From positions 1 to 33,242 of the forward strand of contig NZ_LDQA01000065.1 of the NCBI RefSeq assembly GCF_001475935.1: a DNA stretch of 33,242 bases, given 5' to 3'. Under the pieces are notes generated by a model, which was given only the letters and a program-made list of their open reading frames with translations, was not told where the DNA came from and ran no database searches. Position numbers and translations under genes: made by a program. The stretch is from Aureimonas ureilytica (lineage in GTDB: Bacteria > Pseudomonadota > Alphaproteobacteria > Rhizobiales > Rhizobiaceae). Positions 1-9,089 of the stretch are shown one piece after another (position 1 is the first letter of the stretch; each line of letters begins with the position of its first letter).

Positions 1-2
1 CC

Positions 3-1718
3 GGTGGCGCTTCGACGCCGTCCAAGCCTGCCGCTCCAGACTCCGGTCCCCCGACCAATGCGCCGGAGGGAACTCGCGGCAATATGCCGACGGATCAGGG
101 CACGCTCAACGACGCAGCCCCAGCCCCCAATCCAGGCCCAGAACCGGCCCCTGCCGCGCCAGAGCCAGCGAAGCCCGAAGCTTCCGAGCCGCCCCGGCCG
201 ACAGGCGAGCAGCCTGCGCCGGCGCCTCAACGACGCGCAGCCCCGGCTTCCCAGACGCCAGACGCCCCACCTCCGCCGCCTAAACCTGAGGCCGAAACGC
301 CGCCTCCAGCGGACGCACCGGCGGCGCAGCCATCTGCAACACCGCCACAGACGGAGCCTGTACCGCCCGCCCCTCCGCAGCCTGGGCAAGAACCGGCCGC
401 GCCCAATGCGGACCCCGCCACACGAGCCGCTCCTGCCGCAGCGCCCACCGCGCCAACCGCCGCACCGGCAGCACCCGATGCCGCGCCGGTCGTACAGGGC
501 ACGCCGCCGGCTCCGCCTCCACCGGCGGGAAGCGACACGTCGCCCGCTGCGCCCGGCAGCGTTCCCGCTCCGCCGGTGCAGGACGGGGCGACGCCTCCTC
601 CTGCGCCGGCCAATCCAGCTGCGGCGCAACTTGCGCCCCCGGCGGCCGAGGCTCCCCAGCCCGTTCCCGTCGAAGTTCAGACCGCGCCGGTCCCTCAAGG
701 CGGCGTTAGTCAGAGCGATGCCCGCGTGCAGCAGTTGCAACAGCCGATCGCCGTACCGCCTGTGCGACAAGCCGAAGGGCAACCCATTCAGGCTCCGCCT
801 GCGCTTGCGCTCCCGCCCAATGTTCAGGTCGTGGAGCGGGTCGGGAACCGCGACATCCTGTCCTTGGTCGGCGCAGGCGTCGCCGGCGCGGCGGCGGGCG
901 GTCTGGCAGCCTATTTCATCCGCTCGGACGACAATCCGCGCCTGACGCAAGGGTCGCAGGACGTTCGGTTCGAGCAGTTGCCGCGTGGCTTGACGCGTCA
1001 GACGATCCGGCGGCCGAACGGTGTCGAGGTCGTCACGATCGAAAACGAATATGGCGACATCGTCCAGCGGTCTCGGATCATGCCGGACGGCCGGGAAGTC
1101 GTTCTCTTCTACGACCCCTATGCCGAGGACGACACGCGGCGGAACGACTATGCCGACGTGGGCGCGGATCTTCCGCCTCTGCGCCTGACCATTCCTGAGG
1201 ATCGTTATGTCGTGGACGTGTCCCGACCCGACGAGGATCTCTACTATCAAACCATCGTCGCGCCGCCGGTGGAGACGGTGGAACGTATCTATTCCGTCGA
1301 TGAGGTGCGACGCTCAGCCCGCATTCGCGACAAGGTTCGGCGGATCGATCTCAACACGATCAATTTCGGCTTCGGTTCGGCGACGATCGAGCAGGCCCAA
1401 GCTCGCAACCTGCAAGCTCTGGCCGACGCCGTGAAACGCGTCATCGATGAGAATCCGGGCGAGGTCTTCCTTTTGGAAGGTCACACGGACGCGGTCGGCA
1501 GCAATGTCGCCAATCTGGCCCTGTCGGATCGGCGTGCGGAAGCGGTGGCCAGCGCTCTCACCGAGTATTTCGAAGTGCCGGCCGAAAACCTGGTGACGCA
1601 GGGCTATGGCGAGGAAAATCTCAAAGTGAACACGCAGGAGCCGAACCGCGAGAACCGCCGCGTGACGCTGCGGCGCATCACGTCGCTGGTCAAGCCGGTT
1701 GAGACCAGCAACCGCTGA
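3..1718 (+). CDS. OmpA-family protein with long Pro/Ala-rich region, 5' partial
   Basis: The reading frame is open to the left edge, so the true start lies outside the window. An ATG at 84 is available but nothing marks it as the start. From about 84 to 800 the protein is low-complexity Pro/Ala/Glu/Gln, resembling a periplasm-spanning spacer. A Gly/Ala-rich hydrophobic stretch follows at about 852-921 and could be a membrane anchor. The C-terminal 110 residues (about 1350-1690) form an OmpA/MotB peptidoglycan-binding domain, with the NFGFGSA beta strand, the GHTDAVGS motif, the LSDRRAEAV helix and the closing NRENRRVTL segment. Proteins of this class tether the envelope to peptidoglycan through diaminopimelate. 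Domain identity is secure; the exact role is not. A terminator follows directly. Confidence 0.88.
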   Translation, partial: GGASTPSKPAAPDSGPPTNAPEGTRGNMPTDQGTLNDAAPAPNPGPEPAPAAPEPAKPEASEPPRPTGEQPAPAPQRRAAPASQTPDAPPPPPKPEAETPPPADAPAAQPSATPPQTEPVPPAPPQPGQEPAAPNADPATRAAPAAAPTAPTAAPAAPDAAPVVQGTPPAPPPPAGSDTSPAAPGSVPAPPVQDGATPPPAPANPAAAQLAPPAAEAPQPVPVEVQTAPVPQGGVSQSDARVQQLQQPIAVPPVRQAEGQPIQAPPALALPPNVQVVERVGNRDILSLVGAGVAGAAAGGLAAYFIRSDDNPRLTQGSQDVRFEQLPRGLTRQTIRRPNGVEVVTIENEYGDIVQRSRIMPDGREVVLFYDPYAEDDTRRNDYADVGADLPPLRLTIPEDRYVVDVSRPDEDLYYQTIVAPPVETVERIYSVDEVRRSARIRDKVRRIDLNTINFGFGSATIEQAQARNLQALADAVKRVIDENPGEVFLLEGHTDAVGSNVANLALSDRRAEAVASALTEYFEVPAENLVTQGYGEENLKVNTQEPNRENRRVTLRRITSLVKPVETSNR

Positions 1719-1739
1719 CGCGGGATGAACGCAGATGAT

Positions 1740-1777
1740 GGGGCCGGGCCGCAGATGCGCCCGGCCCCGTTCTTTTT
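1740..1777 (+). terminator. Rho-independent terminator of the OmpA-family gene
   Basis: A perfect 10-bp GC stem (1740-1749 with 1759-1768) with a 9-nt loop is followed by a T-rich tract at 1770-1777. It starts 21 nt after the OmpA-family stop and sits just before the end of the convergent membrane-protein gene. Confidence 0.93.
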
Positions 1778-1786
1778 GGACGATCG

Positions 1787-2947
1787 TTAGGGGGAAGGAG
1801 GCGTCTCCTCCTGCGCCTCTTCGGCGGCGAGGAAGTTGGCAAGGGGATGCAGGCTCTCGATATAGCCCGCCACGATCTTGACGCAGACCATAAGCGGCAC
1901 CGCCAGAAACATACCGACCACACCCCAAATCCAGCCCCAGAAGGCGACGGACAGAAAGACCGCGGCCGCGTTCATGCGCAGCCGCCGCCCGACCAGAATA
2001 GGTGTAATGAACTGCCCCTCGATCGAGGTGATCAGGAGATAAACCAGAGGCGGCACGAGCGCATAGGCGTCGCTCCCGAACTCGGTGAGCCCCACCAGCC
2101 CGACAAGACCAATCCCTGCGATGGCGCCGAGATAGGGAATGAAGTTCAGAACGAAAGCCAGCGCGCCGAACACCGCCGGCATGGGAAGCCCAACCAGCGC
2201 CATGGCTGAGCCGATCGCCAAGCCTAGGCAGAGATTGATGAGGGTAATGGCGAAGAGATAGCGCGACAATTCGGTTTCGATATCGGACGCGATCGAGAGC
2301 GCCCGCTTCTTGTCCGAAAGGCTCGGCAGAGCCTCGACCGTCTTGCGGTAGAACAGGCTTCCCGAGGACAGAAGGAAAAACAGAAAGATCAGCGCGAAGG
2401 CGATGCTGGCCCCGATGCGCGGGATTACCGCCGCCATGTTTCCCAGAAGGCTCGGGCCGCTGATGACAACATCCTCGGGCGGCTCCGCGCCCGTATCCTT
2501 ACCCGCAGCCTGATGCACCTCGCGCTTGGCGTCGCGAACCACGGCAAAGCGCTCCCGAAGAACCGAAATCTCTTCGTTCGCCGCCTCGATGTAACGAGGC
2601 GCGTTTTGCGCGATCTCTGAGATAGGGCCGCTGAAGGCATAGAAGGACGAAAGGATGACGAGCAGCGTGCCGAAGACAAGGACCGCCGCCGTCACAGGCT
2701 CCCAGAACCCCAGACGCCGTTTGGCAACGCGCACGATCGGGCTCAGCACCAGCATGAAAAGAAGCGCGAAGACGACGGGCAGAATAAAGTCGCGGGAAAG
2801 ATAAAGCGCGCCGAAAAACAGGATCAGGAAGATTCCGATCACCGCCCAACGCGGGCCGATCTGGATCGTCTGCGTGTTGATCAGGCCGATATTGGGCGAG
2901 ACGATTCGTGTCGCCTCTCGCTTCGGCCTGTCTCCGTCGTCCGTCAT
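1787..2947 (-). CDS. AI-2E family transporter (PerM/DUF20 type membrane protein)
   Basis: A 386-residue polytopic inner-membrane protein. The layout is typical of the AI-2E/PerM family. Two N-terminal transmembrane segments (about residues 32-75) are followed by a third near 85-105, then a soluble stretch, then a C-terminal half of about five segments. That half contains the family signature around NFIPYLGAIAG and the IEGQFITPILVGRRL region. Members export small molecules or ions; the TqsA branch affects AI-2 export, but most members have no proven substrate. The ATG at 2947 is preceded by AAGGA at good spacing. It follows aapP on the same strand after about 115 nt containing a hairpin, so it is probably a separate transcript. 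Confidence 0.9.
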   Translation of the reverse strand: MTDDGDRPKREATRIVSPNIGLINTQTIQIGPRWAVIGIFLILFFGALYLSRDFILPVVFALLFMLVLSPIVRVAKRRLGFWEPVTAAVLVFGTLLVILSSFYAFSGPISEIAQNAPRYIEAANEEISVLRERFAVVRDAKREVHQAAGKDTGAEPPEDVVISGPSLLGNMAAVIPRIGASIAFALIFLFFLLSSGSLFYRKTVEALPSLSDKKRALSIASDIETELSRYLFAITLINLCLGLAIGSAMALVGLPMPAVFGALAFVLNFIPYLGAIAGIGLVGLVGLTEFGSDAYALVPPLVYLLITSIEGQFITPILVGRRLRMNAAAVFLSVAFWGWIWGVVGMFLAVPLMVCVKIVAGYIESLHPLANFLAAEEAQEETPPSP

Positions 2948-3021
2948 GGCGGCATGTCCTTGTTTGAAGGAAAATGCCGCCCTCTCCCGCCCGTTCCCTA
3001 AGGAATGGTAGCGATCCGAGG

Positions 3022-3050
3022 CTGCCAGCCGAGCCCGTCCCAGCCGGCAG
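3022..3050 (-). terminator. Possible hairpin end of the aap operon
   Basis: An 8-bp stem with one G.U pair (3022-3029 with 3043-3050) begins 12 nt after the aapP stop on the minus strand. No T-tract follows, so it may be an mRNA-stabilising hairpin rather than an intrinsic terminator. Confidence 0.4.
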
Positions 3051-3062
3051 ACCGAACCGATC

Positions 3063-3845
3063 TTAGTGCAGGATCTGGCTCAGGAAGAGCTTGGTGCGCT
3101 CGTGCTGCGGGTTGTTGAAGAAGGCGTTCGGCTCGTTCTGCTCCACGATCTGCCCGGCGTCCATGAAGATTACGCGGTTGGCGACCTGACGCGCGAAACC
3201 CATTTCATGCGTGACGCAGATCATGGTCATGCCTTCTTCGGCGAGACCCACCATCGTATCCAGCACTTCCTTAACCATTTCAGGGTCGAGCGCGGAGGTC
3301 GGCTCGTCGAATAGCATCACTTTCGGCCGCATGCAGAGCGCGCGCGCGATAGCCACGCGCTGCTGCTGGCCGCCCGACAACTGGCCGGGATATTTGTTGG
3401 CCTGCTCGGGAATGCGCACCCGCGTCAGGTAGTGCATCGCGATCTCCTCGGCCTTCTTCTTCGGCATCTTGCGCACCCAGATTGGGGCCAAGGTGCAGTT
3501 CTCGAGGATGGTCAGGTGCGGGAAGAGATTGAAGTGCTGGAACACCATTCCGACCTCCTGGCGCACGAGGTCGATCTTCTTCAGATCGTTCGTGAGCTCG
3601 ACGCCGTCCACGACGATCGTTCCCTTCTGGTGCTCTTCCAGCCGGTTGATGCAGCGGATCATGGTGGATTTGCCCGAGCCCGATGGCCCACAGACCACAA
3701 TGCGCTCGCCGCGCTGAACCTTCAGGTTCACGTCGCGCAGCACATGGAACTCGCCATACCACTTGTTGACCTGGGTGAGTTCGATGGCGACCGGGCCGAG
3801 TTGGCCGGCGGGAACGATGGTGGATTCGGCAGCGGAGGATGTCAT
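3063..3845 (-). CDS. aapP: General L-amino acid ABC transporter ATP-binding protein AapP
   Basis: A 260-residue ABC ATPase of the polar amino-acid (PAAT) class. Walker [10 protein letters not shown] is at residues 53-61, the Q-loop glutamine at about 103, the signature LSGGQQQR from 156, and Walker [15 protein letters not shown] from 176. The His switch lies in CVTHEMGFA. It energises uptake by the AapQ/AapM permease pair with AapJ as binding protein. In rhizobia this system moves a broad range of L-amino acids. It is the last gene of the minus-strand aapJ-Q-M-P operon, 77 nt after aapM. No strong ribosome-binding site precedes the ATG at 3845. Confidence 0.96.
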   Translation of the reverse strand: MTSSAAESTIVPAGQLGPVAIELTQVNKWYGEFHVLRDVNLKVQRGERIVVCGPSGSGKSTMIRCINRLEEHQKGTIVVDGVELTNDLKKIDLVRQEVGMVFQHFNLFPHLTILENCTLAPIWVRKMPKKKAEEIAMHYLTRVRIPEQANKYPGQLSGGQQQRVAIARALCMRPKVMLFDEPTSALDPEMVKEVLDTMVGLAEEGMTMICVTHEMGFARQVANRVIFMDAGQIVEQNEPNAFFNNPQHERTKLFLSQILH

Positions 3846-3877
3846 GGCGTATCGTCCAGAAATGGGGTGCTGACAGA

Positions 3878-3927
3878 GATCGGCCCGAACCGATCAGCGG
3901 CAAGAGGAAAGGCTGAGCGGGCTCAGC
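3878..3927 (-). repeat. Two intercistronic hairpins between aapM and aapP
   Basis: Two short dyads lie in the aapM-aapP junction. One is a perfect 6-bp stem with a 6-nt loop (3878-3883 with 3890-3895). The other is a 7-bp palindrome with a GG centre (3912-3918 with 3921-3927) that overlaps the aapM stop codon. Neither is followed by a T-tract. They could tune mRNA stability between permease and ATPase genes. Confidence 0.45.
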
Positions 3928-5413
3928 GCTTGTGTCCCCTCGAAAGGCGGCGCTCCATAAAGATGGAATAGCGCGACATGCCGAAGCAGAAGATCCAGAA
4001 GGAGAAGGCCGCAAAGACAAGGCCCGTGGCCGGAGTGGTCGGCGTGATCCATGCGGGATCGTTGAAACCGCGCCGGACAGCGCCCAGAAGATCCGCAAGG
4101 CCGATGATCGACACCAGACTCGTGTCCTTGAACAGACCGATGAACGTGTTGACGATCCCGGGAATCACGAGCGTCAGGGCCTGAGGCAGGATGATCATGC
4201 GCATTTTCTGCCAATAGGTCAGCGCCATCGCATCGGCGCCCTCATACTGGCCTTTGGGGATGGCCTGCAGCCCGCCGCGAATGACCTCGGCCATATAGGC
4301 GGCCGCGAACAGCGAGACGCCGACCAGCACACGAAGAAGCTGGTTCAAGCTAACGCCGCTCGGCAGAAGCAGAGGCAGCATGAAGGTCGCCATGAACAAA
4401 ACGGTGATCAGGGGAACACCGCGCCAGAACTCGATGAAGACGACCGAAAGCAGGCGAACCGCCGGCATACTCGACTGACGGCCGAGCGCCAGAAGGATGC
4501 CGAGGGGGAAGGACAAGGCGATGCCGGTCAGAGCGACCACCAGCGTCACGAGCAGACCGCCCCAGAGATTGGTCGGCACGGGTGCCAAACCGAAATCCGT
4601 CGTCAGGGTGGCCACGAAGAACAGCGCCGCCAGCGTGGGATAGACCAAGCGCAAAGCGCCGGACTTCTCTTCCAGGGTGGCAAGAGCGGTCACGAAGGAC
4701 AGAGTGATCGCCAACAGCGATGCGACAAGCGCGACGAAAGACAGCGTGTCGAAGCGGAAGGTCAAAACGCTGAAGCGATCGAAGTTCAGATAGGGTGCCG
4801 CCAAAGCGGCCAAAAGGCCGAAGACCGTCAGTCCGACAGCAGCTTTCATCAAGCCATAGGAACCGGCGCGACTGCTGATCCCGACGCAAAGGAACAGCGT
4901 GACCGCCGCGGCCAACGCAAAGGCAAGCGCGATCGAAGAACCCGTCATGGCGAAACGTCCGCCGGTCAGGAGAACGATCGTCACCAGCGGAAACACGAAG
5001 AACATCAAGGACGCGTTCAGCCGCTTGAAGGGCGCGCGCGGGATCGCCAGGGGAACCAGGAGCACCACGAGCAAAGCGAAGACGAGAACCACCCGCCACC
5101 GCTCTTCGACAGGATAAAGCCCGAAAATGAACTGCTGGAAGCGTGCTCCGATGAAGGCCCAGCAAGCCCCGACCGAGTCACCCAAACATGCGCTTCGATT
5201 TTCGCCGGTGAAGACCGCGTTGGCGATGCCCCATTGATAGAGGCCGACGGCGATATATCCGATCAACAAGGCCGACAGCAGGGACAGGACGGCGTCCAAA
5301 GGCGTCGCAAAGAAGCTTTTCCGAATTCGTCCGGTCCAACCGCCTTCAGCGGATGGCGGTGGAAGAGGCTGTAGATAGCTTCCGGCAACGAAGCGTGAGA
5401 CTTGTTCTTCCAT
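3923..5413 (-). CDS. aapM: General L-amino acid ABC transporter permease AapM, long form
   Basis: A 496-residue inner-membrane permease of the PAAT family. The C-terminal half is a standard binding-protein-dependent transport domain (about residues 284-490). It carries the conserved [14 protein letters not shown] segment and the EAA-like loop around [17 protein letters not shown], which contacts AapP. The N-terminal part, with the periplasmic SVGACWAF region and an [11 protein letters not shown] loop, is AapM-like. From memory of rhizobial AapM (about 385 residues), this protein is some 110 residues longer. The extra part is near residues 153-272 and is rich in hydrophobic segments. The ATG at 5413 is preceded by GAGGA. 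It starts 10 nt after aapQ, so the two are translationally close. Confidence 0.94.
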   Translation of the reverse strand: MEEQVSRFVAGSYLQPLPPPSAEGGWTGRIRKSFFATPLDAVLSLLSALLIGYIAVGLYQWGIANAVFTGENRSACLGDSVGACWAFIGARFQQFIFGLYPVEERWRVVLVFALLVVLLVPLAIPRAPFKRLNASLMFFVFPLVTIVLLTGGRFAMTGSSIALAFALAAAVTLFLCVGISSRAGSYGLMKAAVGLTVFGLLAALAAPYLNFDRFSVLTFRFDTLSFVALVASLLAITLSFVTALATLEEKSGALRLVYPTLAALFFVATLTTDFGLAPVPTNLWGGLLVTLVVALTGIALSFPLGILLALGRQSSMPAVRLLSVVFIEFWRGVPLITVLFMATFMLPLLLPSGVSLNQLLRVLVGVSLFAAAYMAEVIRGGLQAIPKGQYEGADAMALTYWQKMRMIILPQALTLVIPGIVNTFIGLFKDTSLVSIIGLADLLGAVRRGFNDPAWITPTTPATGLVFAAFSFWIFCFGMSRYSIFMERRLSRGHKR

Positions 5414-5423
5414 GGTCTCGTCC

Positions 5424-6614
5424 TCAGCGCTCGATCAGTTTCATGCGGCGGTTGAACAGATTCATGATTATCGAAACCGTCACGCTGATGCCCAGATAAA
5501 CCGCCATCCAGATGACCACGACCTCAATCGACTGCCCGGATTGATTCAGCACCGTCGAGCCGACCGCGACGAGATCAGGATAGCCGATCGCCAGTCCGAG
5601 CGACGAGTTCTTGATCAGGTTGAGATATTGGGAGGTGAGCGGCGGGATGATGACGCGGAAGGCCTGGGGGACGATGACGAGGCGCAGCCCCTGCCCTCGA
5701 CGCAGACCGAGAGCCGCTGCCGCCTCCGTCTGACCTTTGGACACCGACAGGATGCCCGCGCGCACAATTTCAGCGATGAACGCGCCCGTGTAGACCGACA
5801 GGGCCAGGAAGATCGACAGGAACTCGGGTCTGATCTGGAACCCGCCCGTCAGATTGAACGTCCCGCGTTGCGGAATTTGGAGCGTTGCAGGGAGGCCCGC
5901 CGCAACGAACACGCCGATCGGCAAGACGATGATAAGGGCCAGCGCGGGCAGCAAGAGCCCGGGCCGTTCGCCGGTGCGCAATTGCCGCGCCTTGAAGGCC
6001 GAGGACAACGCGATCGTGGCGACAATGCCGACGATGAACGCCGCAAAGGTGAGCCAGGCCTCGGGGCCGAACTGAACGCTGGGCGTCTGGAGACCACGGT
6101 TGGAAATGTAACTGTCGAACGGCAGTTCGATGGCTTGTCGCGGCTGCGGCAGCACGGCTAGAACGCCGAAATACCAGAACAGGATCACCAGAAGCGGCGG
6201 GATGTTGCGGAAGGTTTCGACGTATACGGTCGATATGCCGCGCACGAGCGCGTTATGGGACAGGCGGCCGATGCCGATGAGAAAACCGAGGATCGTCGCG
6301 AAGACAATGCCTGTGCCGGCCACGATCAGCGTGTTGGTCAGGCCGACAAGAATGGCCCGCCCATAGGTGGCATTGTTGGTGTAGGGGATCGGCACCTGCG
6401 AGATGTCGAAGCCGGATCGCGTGCTGAGGAAGCCGAAGCCCGATGCGATATTGGCGTTCTGCAGATTCTGCGCGGTGTTGCCGACGATCCACCAGACGAA
6501 GACACTGAGGCCCAGGATCAGGGCGACCTGGATGACGATGCTGCGCACCTTCGGATTGGTGAATATCGAATCGCGAGAGCGACTGGCTGGCATCGTTCCG
6601 GTATCGACCGTCAT
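5424..6614 (-). CDS. aapQ: General L-amino acid ABC transporter permease AapQ
   Basis: A roughly 396-residue polytopic permease partnering AapM. The first membrane segment follows [11 protein letters not shown] family-typical periplasmic loop contains [15 protein letters not shown]. The transport domain includes [24 protein letters not shown] and the EAA-like loop [19 protein letters not shown] chose the ATG at 6614. An upstream in-frame TTG at 6683 would add 23 residues, but it would put a perfect 10-bp hairpin (6644-6668) inside the coding region and lies only 6 nt after the aapJ stop. The chosen length matches the family, about 400 residues. Confidence 0.94.
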   Translation of the reverse strand: MTVDTGTMPASRSRDSIFTNPKVRSIVIQVALILGLSVFVWWIVGNTAQNLQNANIASGFGFLSTRSGFDISQVPIPYTNNATYGRAILVGLTNTLIVAGTGIVFATILGFLIGIGRLSHNALVRGISTVYVETFRNIPPLLVILFWYFGVLAVLPQPRQAIELPFDSYISNRGLQTPSVQFGPEAWLTFAAFIVGIVATIALSSAFKARQLRTGERPGLLLPALALIIVLPIGVFVAAGLPATLQIPQRGTFNLTGGFQIRPEFLSIFLALSVYTGAFIAEIVRAGILSVSKGQTEAAAALGLRRGQGLRLVIVPQAFRVIIPPLTSQYLNLIKNSSLGLAIGYPDLVAVGSTVLNQSGQSIEVVVIWMAVYLGISVTVSIIMNLFNRRMKLIER

Positions 6615-6643
6615 GGGCGTCCCTGTACTGGGAGATAAGGTAG

Positions 6644-6668
6644 CGTCGCCGGCTAGAAGCCGGCGACG
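6644..6668 (-). repeat. Perfect intercistronic hairpin between aapJ and aapQ
   Basis: A perfect 10-bp GC-rich inverted repeat (6644-6653 with 6659-6668) with a 5-nt loop lies 21 nt past the aapJ stop and 29 nt before the preferred aapQ ATG. No T-run follows on the minus strand. A position just after the binding-protein gene is typical of hairpins that protect that part of the mRNA and raise its level above the permease genes. Confidence 0.8.
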
Positions 6669-6689
6669 GGATTCATCAGACAAGCCCGA

Positions 6690-7709
6690 TCAGCGCACCG
6701 GCGGAGCGTATTGGAGGCCGCCCTTTGTCCACAGAGCGTTCTGGCCACGCGCGATTTTCAGCTGCGAGTCCTGACCGACATTACGCTCGAAAATCTCGCC
6801 GTAATTGCCGACCGCCTTGACGATGCGAACGACGAAGTCGTTGGTCAGACCGGCATCCGCGCCGAACGTGCCTTCGACGCCGAGGAGACGACGAATCTCA
6901 GGATTGGTCGAGTTCTTCATTTCCTCGACATTGGCCTGATTGACGCCGAGCTCTTCGGCGTCGAGCAGCGCGAAGTGCGTCCACTTCACGACATTGAACC
7001 ACTGGCTGTCGCCTTGGCGAACGGCAGGACCGAGGGGCTCCTTGGAGATGATTTCCGGCAGAACCACGTTATCGTCCGGGCTGCCCAGTTCCAGGCGGGA
7101 CGCGTAGAGGCCCGACTGATCGGTGGTCAGGACGTCGCAGCGGCCGCTCTCATAGGCAGCGTTCACGTCCGACTGCGCCTCGATGACGACCGGATTGTAC
7201 TGCATGTTATGGGCGGCGAAGTAGTCCGCCAGATTCAGTTCCGTCGTGGTTCCGCTTTGCACGCAGACCGTGGCGCCGGACAACTGCAACGCGGAATTCA
7301 CGCCGAGCGACTTGCGGACCATGAAGCCCTGGCCATCGTAGAAGTTGACGCCCGCGAAGGTCAGCCCCAGTGCCGTATCGCGGCTCATCGTCCAGGTCGT
7401 GTTGCGAGCGAGAACGTCGATCTCGCTATTCTGCAAGGCCGGGAAGCGTTGAACGGCCGAGAGCGGCGAGTAAACGACCTTGCTCGCATCGCCAAAAATC
7501 GCAGCCGCAATGGCCTTGCAGTAGTCGACGTCCAGACCGGCCCATTCACCCTTGTCGTTCTGGTAGCCGAAGCCCGGCAGGCCGGTGTTCACGCCGCAAC
7601 GAACGGTCCCGCGCGCCTTGGTGTCGTCCAAGGTTCCAGCGGAAGCGCCAGTCGCAGCAACTCCAACGGCGGACAGGCAGAGCGCGGCGGCTAGAAGCTT
7701 CAGTTTCAT
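6690..7709 (-). CDS. aapJ: General L-amino acid ABC transporter substrate-binding protein AapJ
   Basis: A 339-residue periplasmic binding protein of the SBP_bac_3 family. A clear Sec signal peptide occupies residues 1-24 (MKLKLLAAALCL..., cleavage after ASA). The mature protein opens with GTLDDTKARGTVRCGVNTGLPGFG, characteristic of AapJ. Downstream are the ligand-lobe elements GLDVDYCKAIAAAIFGD, NTTWTMSRD and CVQSGTTTELNL. The ATG at 7709 is chosen because AAAAAGG sits about 8 nt upstream and the signal peptide starts there. Earlier in-frame starts add a charged extension that would spoil the signal. First gene of the aap operon, divergent from metC. Confidence 0.96.
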   Translation of the reverse strand: MKLKLLAAALCLSAVGVAATGASAGTLDDTKARGTVRCGVNTGLPGFGYQNDKGEWAGLDVDYCKAIAAAIFGDASKVVYSPLSAVQRFPALQNSEIDVLARNTTWTMSRDTALGLTFAGVNFYDGQGFMVRKSLGVNSALQLSGATVCVQSGTTTELNLADYFAAHNMQYNPVVIEAQSDVNAAYESGRCDVLTTDQSGLYASRLELGSPDDNVVLPEIISKEPLGPAVRQGDSQWFNVVKWTHFALLDAEELGVNQANVEEMKNSTNPEIRRLLGVEGTFGADAGLTNDFVVRIVKAVGNYGEIFERNVGQDSQLKIARGQNALWTKGGLQYAPPVR

Positions 7710-7803
7710 CCCAATACCTTTTTGCATTCGGGTGGAGGATCGTTCACCGCTTGCTGATCCCAACAAGGGCAATTCGAAACGTTGCGAGCGTCAGGTTCAT
7801 GCC

Positions 7804-7833
7804 ATAAAACTGCGCAGGTCAAGCAGGTGACAA
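7804..7833 (-). promoter_or_regulatory. Candidate aapJ promoter
   Basis: On the minus strand a TTGTCA -35-like box (7828-7833) is separated by 18 bp from TTTTAT (7804-7809), leaving a leader of about 90 nt before the aapJ ATG. The match is moderate and no start site is proven. Confidence 0.4.
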
Positions 7834-7854
7834 ATTTTCTCCCAAGATTTTGTC
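7829..7854. promoter_or_regulatory. Candidate operator dyad in the metC-aapJ intergenic region
   Basis: GACAAA (7829-7834) and its reverse complement TTTGTC (7849-7854) are 14 bp apart, i.e. half-sites on the same helical face two turns apart. The left half-site overlaps the candidate aapJ -35 box. This suits a dimeric regulator of the divergent pair, but the regulator is unknown. Confidence 0.4.
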
Positions 7855-7901
7855 CTGGCTCGAACCGACCCTGTTTAAATCTCTCTCAGGATGCCCGTAG
7901 C

Positions 7902-9083
7902 GTGAGCAGCCCAACTGACAATAAGCACCAGTTCAGAGCATCGACCCGGCTCATCCACGCGGGCTATGATCCTCACGAATACCATGGCTTCGTCAATCCG
8001 CCCGTGGTCCATGCCTCTACAGTTCTATTTCCTGACGCCGCGACAATGCGTCGGCGCGATCACAGCTATCTCTACGGGCTGCGGGGAACGCCGACGACAG
8101 ATGCGCTCGAGGCCGCGCTGGACGATCTCGAAGGCTCAGCGGGCACGATCCTGGTTCCTTCGGGCCTCGCCGCGATCAGCATTCCTCTGCTCGCCTTTCT
8201 GTCTCACGGCGATCATTGTCTGGTGATTGACAGCGTCTATGGTCCGACCCGCCATTTCTGCGATACGCTGCTGACGCGAATGGGGGTTGAGGTCGAATAT
8301 TTCGATCCCGCGATCGGTGCGGGTCTGAAAGACTTGATGCGCGACACGACCCGCGTCGTCTTCCTGGAAGCGCCGGGATCCAACACCTTCGAAATGATCG
8401 ACATCCGTGTGATGGCCGACATCGCAAGAGCCGGCAATGCCGTGTCGATGATCGACAACACCTGGGCGACGCCGCTCTTCCTTCGCCCGTTGGACTTCGG
8501 AGTCGATCTATCGATCCATGCCTTGACCAAATATCCGGGCGGGCATTCCGACATCATGCTGGGCAGCGTTTCGGCGACGGCCGCAACCTATACCAGGCTG
8601 CGTGAGGCGCAGATGCAGATCGGCATCAACGCAGCGCCCGACGATGCTTATCTTGCCATTCGCGGTTTGAAGACCATGGAGGTCCGCTTGCGCGCCCACG
8701 AGCGGGCGGCGCTTCGTCTGGCGCATTGGCTGGAGGGACATAGCGGCGTCGCTCGGGTCCTTCACCCCGCCCTTCCCTCCTTCCCCGGTCACGGCCTCTG
8801 GAAGCGGCAGTTCAAAGGCGCGAGCGGTTTATTTTCCTTCGTTCTCGATGGAGGAGGAAATCGCGAAGCCGACGCCTTCCTAGACGCGCTGCGCATCTTT
8901 GGCCTCGGCTATTCCTGGGGCGGGTTCGAGAGCCTCGCTTTGCAGGTGGATCTGTCGGACCGGCTTTTCGCGAAGGCCCCAACGGAGGGACCCGTCATCC
9001 GGCTCCAGGTCGGGCTGGAAAACGTCGACGACCTCCAGGAAGACCTCGAAGCCGGCTTCGCGGCCATCTCGGCGATCGGCTGA
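7902..9083 (+). CDS. metC: Cystathionine beta-lyase type PLP enzyme
   Basis: A 393-residue Cys/Met metabolism PLP-dependent enzyme. It would cleave cystathionine to homocysteine, ammonia and pyruvate in the cytoplasm as part of methionine synthesis. The PLP lysine is K210 in the motif ALTKYPGGHSD. Other family marks are PPVVHAST near the N terminus, the SVYGPTRHFC loop, LEAPGSNTFE, and the cofactor aspartate in IDNTWATP. The GTG at 7902 is chosen: AGG lies 11 nt upstream and the product begins at the family N terminus. An upstream ATG would add about 40 unrelated residues. It diverges from aapJ, an association I recall from rhizobia. Cystathionine gamma-lyase activity cannot be excluded. Confidence 0.92.
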   Translation: MSSPTDNKHQFRASTRLIHAGYDPHEYHGFVNPPVVHASTVLFPDAATMRRRDHSYLYGLRGTPTTDALEAALDDLEGSAGTILVPSGLAAISIPLLAFLSHGDHCLVIDSVYGPTRHFCDTLLTRMGVEVEYFDPAIGAGLKDLMRDTTRVVFLEAPGSNTFEMIDIRVMADIARAGNAVSMIDNTWATPLFLRPLDFGVDLSIHALTKYPGGHSDIMLGSVSATAATYTRLREAQMQIGINAAPDDAYLAIRGLKTMEVRLRAHERAALRLAHWLEGHSGVARVLHPALPSFPGHGLWKRQFKGASGLFSFVLDGGGNREADAFLDALRIFGLGYSWGGFESLALQVDLSDRLFAKAPTEGPVIRLQVGLENVDDLQEDLEAGFAAISAIG

Positions 9084-9089
9084 AAGCGA

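Noticed and set aside
4-945. A 313-codon Arg/Pro-rich frame overlapping the OmpA-family gene
   Set aside because: It is a frame-shifted reading of the Pro/Ala-rich repeat region; the other frame continues into a real OmpA domain.
3932-5374. A 480-codon plus-strand frame opposite aapM
   Set aside because: The translation is a Gln/Arg/His-rich string typical of the reverse of a membrane protein gene.
7788-7804. Possible sigma-54 promoter for aapJ (TGGCATG on the minus strand)
   Set aside because: The -24 half looks acceptable but the -12 GC element is missing at the required spacing.
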